Origin: Bacteroidota bacterium | GTDB taxonomy: Bacteria > Bacteroidota > Bacteroidia > Chitinophagales > Chitinophagaceae | DNA: 11,436 nt | Direction of reading: 5' to 3' | NCBI GenBank assembly: GCA_029778965.1 | Contig: JAKPBL010000494.1 | Coordinates: forward strand, 1 to 11,436 | In this document: positions 5,318-11,436 of the stretch, piece after piece | Position numbering within the stretch: the first letter of the stretch is position 1 | Layout of the letters: each line of letters opens with the position of its first letter | Program-made: the position numbers and the translations under genes | Notes under the pieces: generated by a model | Seen by the model: the letters and a program-made list of their open reading frames with translations, nothing else | Told to the model about the DNA's origin: nothing | Database searches by the model: none

Positions 5318-8185
5318 TTACCGGCCGCAGAGTTTATTATAAGCACATCGTTCACATTTTTCCACGAGGATGGTTTGATCGAATGGTACGAAGGGGTTGT
5401 AGATTTCTTCCAGCACTTCCGTTACTTTTCCCCATATCTCATCCTCCAGCGGCGCAAACGAGCGATGGTCGATCTTTTCGGGGGCGCCGTTTCCTTTGAA
5501 TACAAACTGCCACGAAAAACCCGCGGGCGTTTTGCCGATAGCCCGCACATCATACAGCCCCGTCTCCAGCGCTGTTTCCGGCGCCTCGCCCTGCCGCCAT
5601 ATCCGCGCATAGATAAAAGTTTGCAGCGCCGCTTTGTTGCGCCGGGTATTCCCGCGGTCAAACAGGCTTTCGACCGAAGGGATGTTCTTATCGTCCATAC
5701 CGGTTTTGTAATCAACAATGCGATATACGCCTTCTTTCAGGTCCACCCGGTCTATATACCCACCCATCCAGATCGTTTCCCGCCTCCCGCTAACGGTGAT
5801 GGGTACCTGCATCATGATCTCTCTCTCCAGCGACTCCTGGGCAAAGGGCGCATAATGTTCATCTACGTCGAGCACTTTTTTCACATAGCCGGCAATGATT
5901 TCACGCAGCACCAGCAGGCTGCCGCTGAAAGGAAAAGCGGTATCCGTTTTTTGGGTGAGCTCCGCCGCAAATGCCTGGCCGACGGCCTCCGGCAGCCATT
6001 CACGCAGCAGGGCAATGCCTGCTTTATCCACCTGCCCGTTGCCACCCTGCCCTGCCAGGCGGGCATACAGAATCTCAAGCGTCTTGTGAAAAATGTTTCC
6101 AACGGTACGGCTGTCGGGATCAGTTAAAAACTCGTCGGGCTCTTTTATCTGCGCCAGGTATTGAAAATAAAATTTGAGCCGGCAATCGAGATAGGTGTTG
6201 AACGCCGAGGGCGACATCTTCGATTCCCTGTTGGAGAACCGGTTCAGCAGCGCCATCACCGGCGCGGTTTTTTCAATGGTGATGGCTTCTTTCCAATACG
6301 CTTTAAGGGGAATAGCCACCTGTTTCCGTTCGGGCTGCAAGGTGGTTTCATACGCCAGTTGCGCCAGGAAGCGGCTGGGCTCGCCGGTGCTTTGATCGGT
6401 TACCAATGCATTGTACGTGATCCAGCTTTGAACAGACCGTTGCAGCAGGCGATAAAACACATACGCAAAAATACTGTCCTGGTTTTCGAGCACACTCAAC
6501 TGGTACGCCCGCCGGATGCTGTCGGGCAAAAAAGTGGGCGCCGCAGCGCGTTTGGGCAGTATGCCGTCGTTCGCCTGCAGGAGAATGAACTGTTCAAAGT
6601 CTAATCCGCGGCTTTCGAGCAATCCCATTACCTGCAAGCCTTCGAGCGGCTCGCCTTCGAGCGGCACCGACAAACTGGACAAGCCGAGGCGAATGGTCTC
6701 TGCCACAAAGCCGGTGGAAAGGCGGTGGCTGAATTTTTCCAGCAAGCCTTCCAGCCGGTTTAACTGCTGCCAGGCCGCTGCCGACAGTTGCAACAGCATA
6801 GCCGTCTGCGCTTCCTTATCCGGTCGCCCCGCCCACCATTGCAGCAAATAGCGTATGCCCTCAAACAAGGCCAGGGGCTGCGTAACCGGTGTGAATATTT
6901 TCCGCAGCAACGCGTCTTCTTCCTGTAATTCGGCCAACGATACCCGCAGCGCACCTTCTTTCTGCAGGCGCCGGCACAACTTCGCTGCAGGCTCATGCTG
7001 CTGCAGCCAGGGATGCTCCAGCAAACGGAACACCGGCTCATAATAAACAGCAGCAGACTGTGGCGTTGTTGATTCGCAAAACTGGAGGTAGGCCGTTACA
7101 AGGGGATAAATCACCGAGCGCTTTAGTTCAAAGCCCATGGTAATATTCACCCTGACGCCGGCAGGCAGGGTGTGCAGCAGCGGCAGCAACTGGCTTTCAT
7201 CTGCCAGCAACACGGCCGTTTTCTCAGGCTGTGTATGCAGGTCGTCGATGGTGGCCAGTAGTTGCGGTACCAGGCTTACCTGAGCCGCATCGCCATCGAC
7301 CGAAATGATCTCCATCTTTTTTTTCGCGTGGCGGATGCGGTCGCCCGCCTCCAGCTCATTGCCGAACAGCGCGAGGTTTCTTCGCAGAAAGCGGCCCGCT
7401 TCCTGCAAAGGGTCGTCGAGGTAATGCCGGTCGGCATCGAAAAAGAACAGTCCCTTCCCCGTTTCCTTGTACCGGTTGAAAATGGCCAGCTCCGACCGGT
7501 TCAGCGCGTTAAAGCCGACGAATGCGATATGCTTGTATTCGGCGTCAAATGTTTTATTTTCCTGCAGGCCGTCGGCCAGCAGGCGATAGGCGGTTCCTGT
7601 ATCAACCAGCCCGCTTTCGCGCAGCTTACCGGCAAAACGTTCATATACGGCAGGCAGCTTTTCCCAGAGGCGAAGAAACTTTTCCTGCTGGTGGCTAAGC
7701 CGGCTTACCGAAAAGCTGGTCCAGAATCGCTCCAGGTAGCGCTGCTGCTCTTCGGTTAAATAATCAAGCCCCATCGTCATTTCTCCCATCGCCCTGATAT
7801 TCGCATATACGTCACCGATAGGCGCCCGGTTGGCTTCCAGTTCAGTGAAATCATTGAGCAGTATCTCGGCGAAATGGAAAAAATCTTCAAAGCGGTTGTT
7901 ATAAGGTTCGCCCGCGGCGGCGAATACTTCTTCGTATGCTTCGAACAACAGGAATCGCTGCACCAGCCTGTCGGCCGGCAGGCGGTTGGTGGAAGAAAGA
8001 ATGAATTCGTGCACGGTCATCATCGGCGGACTCCATAGCGGTTGCTCGATGAGTTCGCCCAGCCATTTGCGCAGGTAAATCGCGGGGCGTTTGTTCGGAA
8101 AAACAATGGCCACCCTTGCCAGGTCGGTACCGAAACGACGATACAGGTTCTCTGCTACTTCATATAAAAACGTGTTGGCGGGCAT
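5318..8185 (-). CDS. addB: AddB-like PD-(D/E)XK nuclease subunit with Fe-S cysteines
   Basis: This 955-residue protein is the likely AddB partner of the upstream AddA-like helicase; the complex would resect double-strand DNA ends for RecA loading. The N-terminal part has a UvrD-like fold signature (VAIVFPNKRPAIYLRKWL, about 25-42) but no Walker A GxGKT, so it should not be a motor. The C-terminal nuclease (about 655-955) has H700 in GNIFHKTLEILY, D812 in GYIDRVD, and D825/K827 in VDYKTG, so the catalytic set looks complete. Four cysteines flank the domain: C668 in YLDCRLKFYFQY, then C944, C947 and C953 in a C-x2-C-x5-C tail, the arrangement that holds an iron-sulfur cluster in AddB. The ATG at 8183-8185 overlaps the addA TGA by one base (TGATG), implying translational coupling. 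Length is shorter than Firmicutes AddB. The symbol is given by homology; a general nuclease-family annotation is the fallback. Confidence 0.88.
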   Translation of the reverse strand: MPANTFLYEVAENLYRRFGTDLARVAIVFPNKRPAIYLRKWLGELIEQPLWSPPMMTVHEFILSSTNRLPADRLVQRFLLFEAYEEVFAAAGEPYNNRFEDFFHFAEILLNDFTELEANRAPIGDVYANIRAMGEMTMGLDYLTEEQQRYLERFWTSFSVSRLSHQQEKFLRLWEKLPAVYERFAGKLRESGLVDTGTAYRLLADGLQENKTFDAEYKHIAFVGFNALNRSELAIFNRYKETGKGLFFFDADRHYLDDPLQEAGRFLRRNLALFGNELEAGDRIRHAKKKMEIISVDGDAAQVSLVPQLLATIDDLHTQPEKTAVLLADESQLLPLLHTLPAGVRVNITMGFELKRSVIYPLVTAYLQFCESTTPQSAAVYYEPVFRLLEHPWLQQHEPAAKLCRRLQKEGALRVSLAELQEEDALLRKIFTPVTQPLALFEGIRYLLQWWAGRPDKEAQTAMLLQLSAAAWQQLNRLEGLLEKFSHRLSTGFVAETIRLGLSSLSVPLEGEPLEGLQVMGLLESRGLDFEQFILLQANDGILPKRAAAPTFLPDSIRRAYQLSVLENQDSIFAYVFYRLLQRSVQSWITYNALVTDQSTGEPSRFLAQLAYETTLQPERKQVAIPLKAYWKEAITIEKTAPVMALLNRFSNRESKMSPSAFNTYLDCRLKFYFQYLAQIKEPDEFLTDPDSRTVGNIFHKTLEILYARLAGQGGNGQVDKAGIALLREWLPEAVGQAFAAELTQKTDTAFPFSGSLLVLREIIAGYVKKVLDVDEHYAPFAQESLEREIMMQVPITVSGRRETIWMGGYIDRVDLKEGVYRIVDYKTGMDDKNIPSVESLFDRGNTRRNKAALQTFIYARIWRQGEAPETALETGLYDVRAIGKTPAGFSWQFVFKGNGAPEKIDHRSFAPLEDEIWGKVTEVLEEIYNPFVPFDQTILVEKCERCAYNKLCGR

Positions 8186-11100
8186 CAGTTAAACAGGTTT
8201 CCTTGCTGACGGGGCATCTGTTGCAGGGGCACCAGCGATTCCTGTAATCCATAATACAGGAATGCCTGCACGTTGGGATAACCCATTTGTTCCAGCAATT
8301 GTTTGTATTCTTCCAGTTGACGGGCGTGCGCCGCGGTGGCCATGCGGGTGAACTTGAAATCGACGAGTATGGTTTCGGTATCGTTGTAAAACACTTTATC
8401 GGGCCGCCGCACGGCGCCGCCACGCAGCAGGATGGGTTTTTCACTGATCACCCGGTAATCGCCCTTGTACCATTTGGCCAATGATGGTTGCTGCAATACC
8501 GTTTCCAGCTTTTCCCGCAGCGATGGGGCCTGGGCGGCCGTCAGCAGTCCTTCCTGCAACATTCCCGCCAGCGTAGCGTCGAGCTCGCGATGATGCGGAA
8601 TCCTTTCCAGCGCCAGGTGCAATAGCCTGCCCAGGGCCTGTTCGGGCGAAGCAACGGTGCCGGGCAGCCAGTTTTCAGGCGCGGAACTGTGCAGCCAGGG
8701 AACATCATATCCCGCGGGGCGGGGCGATAGGCTGATAATGGCCGCGTTTTCCACCGGTGTGGCGGGCAGCGGTGTATAAGGCATTTCCCAGGCGCCGTCG
8801 TTGAAAACAACCGAGCTGAAATAACCCGTCGCCGGGCCGTTATATCCTGTTACCGCGGCGAGCAACGCGCCGACATGGCTGATCTTTGACGCTTTGGCCG
8901 GCGGATCAGGTGCATAGATGCGGAGTTGCCGCCGGGCCCGCGTAAAAGCTACATACAACAGGTTGAGCGCATCCATGATCGAGAGCAACTGCTCTTCCTG
9001 GTAATCGGCTGCAAACCTTGTTTGCCGCAACTGGCTGCTGAGGCGAACCGGAACCCATTCAAGGGGGCCCTCATTTTCGTAGCGGCACCAGATATGGCCC
9101 TTGTTGTTTTCCAGGTCCCAGTGTGCAAACGGCAGCAATACTGCCTCGAAGGCCAGGCCTTTTGACTTGTGTATGGTCATGACCTGCACGGCCGAAAGGC
9201 CGCCGGCCGATGGCAGCGATTTTTGGGTCGATTCATCATTCCACCAATCGAGAAATTCCCGGTACGTGGATTTCCCGTTTTTACTGAACCCGTTTACCAG
9301 GTCACGGAAATGCAGCAGGAAAGCCTGTTCGCTGGTCCACCGGTCGAGCTCGAAAATCGCCGCCAGCTTTTCGGTGGCGTCAAAAAGCGAAGACCAGCGA
9401 AGGCTGTCGAAGGCTTCGAAAAAACCGGCCGGCAACAGGTCGCGCACCGATTCGTTGTTCAGCTTGTAGAGCGCGGGATCAGACAGGTTCCTCTGCAGGC
9501 GGACTGCATTTGCCTGCACCAGCTCGGCCCGCGCGAGCTTGTTCTGTGGGTTTTGTAACAGCGAGATAGCGGCGATCAGCAACTGGATGGCGGGAGAGTT
9601 GTCGAGCTGCAGGGCATCGGCCGACAACACCGCATACCGGCTGCGCGCTTCGGGCTGTTGCTGGTATCGCAGCAGGTGGTTGATAACACGGCGCGCCTCA
9701 TGGTTGTTCCGGGTCAGTATGGCAATGCCGCCCGGTTCCATTTGCTGGTCTGTCAATAAGGTGTCGATATCTGCAGCGAGCTGTTGCAGCGCCTCTTCCT
9801 GCCAATCGTTCGAACGGCTGCGGCCCTGGTTGAAAAAGCGGATAGCGACGCTGCCGCCGGCCACGGCGCCCGGCGGTATGGCCTGCTCGGTTTCGCGGTA
9901 GGCGTCGGTGATCAGTGAAAAATAATGGGTGTCGTGCAGGCGCTGCAATAATTTCTCATCGGCTGTTTCCTGCATACCGGTATTGAATTGTTGTTGCAAA
10001 AGCGCCGGCGCCGCCGTGAAAAAAGCATTGTTGAAGTCAATAATCTCGGGGGCGCTGCGGTAGTTTTCCTGCAGGCTGCCCTCCCATACCTGTGAAAGAT
10101 CGTATCCTTGTTTGGCGCCCGAGAGCAGCAAACGCCAGTCGCCGTTGCGCCATCGGTAAATCGCCTGCTTCACGTCTCCCACCAACAGGTTGAAATGACC
10201 CCCTGCAATGGATTGTTCCAGCAGTGGTTTGAAATTCTCCCATTGAAAGCGGCTGGTATCCTGGAACTCGTCCAGCAAAAAGTGCTGGTAACGGTTGCCT
10301 GTTTTTTCGAAAATGAACGGCGCGTCGTTGTCGCGCGTCAGCGCCCGCAGCAAATGGTGCGTATCGCTGATGAGCAGGCTGTTGGTTTCACGACGATAGT
10401 TGCCCAACTGATCTGCCAGCACACGCAACAGGTTCAGGTTGTCGATATTCCGGAAAACCTCCTTATCGGTATGATATTGAACGGCGTTGTCTTCATAATA
10501 GCCGATCGCTTCGCCGAGCAAAGCGTTTAATGCAGGAAATACGGCTTCTATTTTCTGCTTCGTATCGGCGGGAGCAGTTTTTGTGGTCCACGCCGGCAGG
10601 TTGTCGAGCGCCGACAGGGTTGTGTCGTTGGGCGGTTCGAAATTTTCGTCCGACAACTTATTGAAATAATTGGCGAACCCTCTTTTGCCATTTTTGAAAT
10701 CGGCCACCTCCAGGTGGTGCGTTTGCAACAGCGCCAGCGCGCGCGCGCCTACGCTTTTCATCTGCGCTTCAAAGCGATGCAGGTTTTGCCTGATCTGTTT
10801 CCGAAGCCGGCTGAACACTTCATCGGGCTCGTCGATATGGCGGAGGTTCTCTTCGAAGAGCGCAAAACGTTCCGTAAATATTTCGCTGGCCAGCTCCAGC
10901 ATGGCGGTAGAAAAGTCCCAGCTCTTGCCGGCATCGATTCTTTCTTCCGCCAGGTCGGTCATCCAGGCAAGCAGGTGCGGGTTGGTATCGATCAGCGCAT
11001 AAAGCCGTGCAGCCAGCTCCTTTTTTACGAGCTCGCTGTTAAGCTGCAATTCATAGCCAGCATTGAGGCCGATCTCGTAAGCAAAGGCGCGGATGATCTG

Positions 11101-11436
11101 CTGCACGAAGCTGTCGATGGTGCCCACCGAAAACCGGGAATAATCGTGCAGGATATGCCGGTACACTTCGTCGGCCCGCTGCTGCAGGAGGCTTTCTTGC
11201 AGGTGGGGAAATTTCTGGCGGATGATCGCTGCATACAGGCTTTCTTTTCCTTCTGCCAGCTTTTTCAGCTCGCCCAGAATGCGGCTCTTCATTTCTTCGG
11301 TGGCCTTGTTCGTAAAGGTCACAGCCAGTATTTCCCGGTATTTGTGCGGATGCTCAAACAGCAGCAACAGGTAACGCGAGGCGAGCAGGAAGGTCTTTCC
11401 CGATCCCGCCGAAGCCCGGTAGATATGAAGTGGCTG
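8185..11436 (-). CDS. addA: AddA-like UvrD/Rep helicase-nuclease, 5' end cut by window
   Basis: The frame is open to the window edge and 1083 residues are visible. The Walker A motif ASAGSGKT is at residues 8-15 of the fragment, so only a few N-terminal residues are missing. Superfamily 1 helicase motifs follow in order: AVTFTNKATEEM (Ia, about 38), DEFQD (II, 389-393), GDVKQAIYRWR (III), ENYRS (IV), VMTIHKSKG (V, about 750) and LLYVAFTRARRQL (VI, about 825). The C-terminal RecB-like nuclease has H940 in GRLLHLALE, D1013 in RPDKVF, and D1026/K1028 in VDFKFT, so motor and nuclease both look intact. This fits AddA, the 3'-to-5' translocating helicase and nuclease of the AddAB break-resection complex, more than RecB, because an AddB-like nuclease follows at once. 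It heads the operon seen here; its promoter is outside the window. Any TTG start near 11367 would remove Walker A and is rejected. Confidence 0.93.
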   Translation of the reverse strand, partial: QPLHIYRASAGSGKTFLLASRYLLLLFEHPHKYREILAVTFTNKATEEMKSRILGELKKLAEGKESLYAAIIRQKFPHLQESLLQQRADEVYRHILHDYSRFSVGTIDSFVQQIIRAFAYEIGLNAGYELQLNSELVKKELAARLYALIDTNPHLLAWMTDLAEERIDAGKSWDFSTAMLELASEIFTERFALFEENLRHIDEPDEVFSRLRKQIRQNLHRFEAQMKSVGARALALLQTHHLEVADFKNGKRGFANYFNKLSDENFEPPNDTTLSALDNLPAWTTKTAPADTKQKIEAVFPALNALLGEAIGYYEDNAVQYHTDKEVFRNIDNLNLLRVLADQLGNYRRETNSLLISDTHHLLRALTRDNDAPFIFEKTGNRYQHFLLDEFQDTSRFQWENFKPLLEQSIAGGHFNLLVGDVKQAIYRWRNGDWRLLLSGAKQGYDLSQVWEGSLQENYRSAPEIIDFNNAFFTAAPALLQQQFNTGMQETADEKLLQRLHDTHYFSLITDAYRETEQAIPPGAVAGGSVAIRFFNQGRSRSNDWQEEALQQLAADIDTLLTDQQMEPGGIAILTRNNHEARRVINHLLRYQQQPEARSRYAVLSADALQLDNSPAIQLLIAAISLLQNPQNKLARAELVQANAVRLQRNLSDPALYKLNNESVRDLLPAGFFEAFDSLRWSSLFDATEKLAAIFELDRWTSEQAFLLHFRDLVNGFSKNGKSTYREFLDWWNDESTQKSLPSAGGLSAVQVMTIHKSKGLAFEAVLLPFAHWDLENNKGHIWCRYENEGPLEWVPVRLSSQLRQTRFAADYQEEQLLSIMDALNLLYVAFTRARRQLRIYAPDPPAKASKISHVGALLAAVTGYNGPATGYFSSVVFNDGAWEMPYTPLPATPVENAAIISLSPRPAGYDVPWLHSSAPENWLPGTVASPEQALGRLLHLALERIPHHRELDATLAGMLQEGLLTAAQAPSLREKLETVLQQPSLAKWYKGDYRVISEKPILLRGGAVRRPDKVFYNDTETILVDFKFTRMATAAHARQLEEYKQLLEQMGYPNVQAFLYYGLQESLVPLQQMPRQQGNLFN

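Noticed and set aside
4160..6127. A 655-codon open frame on the + strand, antisense to chrA and addB
   Set aside because: It spans the antisense of two well-supported genes, crosses their junction, and encodes a His/Arg/Gln-rich product with no recognisable domain or membrane pattern. It is best explained as a shadow of the biased codon use of the real genes.
7317..7324. Run of eight T in addB (A8 on the coding strand) as a possible phase-variation tract
   Set aside because: It encodes the in-frame KKK of a basic stretch, the gene is intact, and a single run of this length is weak evidence for slippage control.
9169..9558. Open frames opposite addA, including several over 100 codons
   Set aside because: They lie inside a gene with all helicase motifs in order, and their products show no domain. 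They are antisense shadows.
11025..11367. TTG at 11367 as the start of the AddA-like protein
   Set aside because: The frame continues upstream to the window edge and encodes the Walker A motif ASAGSGKT there, so the true start is beyond the window.

Overview
The window looks like ordinary chromosome from a member of the Bacteroidota, possibly Chitinophagaceae-like. The phylum call is an inference from several features: no clear Shine-Dalgarno sequences before the starts, TTTAA-rich regulatory spacers, the protein styles, and an AddA/AddB pair of the kind found in that phylum. Base composition looks moderately GC-rich by eye and was not computed. I see no tRNA, rRNA, CRISPR array, insertion sequence or prophage gene.

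The left half (1-3972) reads on the + strand. It holds the 3' half of a ClC-type anion channel/transporter with two CBS domains (cut by the window edge), an OmpR-family response regulator, its sensor histidine kinase one base downstream, and a tandem-domain universal-stress-like protein. The spacer before the regulator gene and the spacer before the stress-protein gene share a 17-bp sequence (14 of 17 identical) built from TTTAA-type half-sites at an 11-bp step. Before the stress gene the step continues for four half-sites. This is the geometry expected for an OmpR/PhoB-class regulator, so the simplest model is that the response regulator controls its own operon and the stress-protein gene.

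A strong hairpin-plus-T-tract terminator (4022-4050) ends the + strand block. The right half (4049-11436) reads on the - strand as a tightly packed operon. It runs from an AddA-like UvrD helicase/nuclease (5' end just outside the window, Walker A visible), to an AddB-like nuclease with a four-cysteine iron-sulfur signature (start overlapping the addA stop by one base), to a two-domain ChrA/CHR-family transporter (21 bases after addB from its preferred start). AddA and AddB together would resect double-strand breaks for RecA-dependent repair. Co-transcription with a putative chromate exporter is unusual and may link oxyanion stress to DNA repair.

I found no clear novel multi-gene system. The most interesting signals are the shared phased half-sites and the addA-addB-chrA arrangement.
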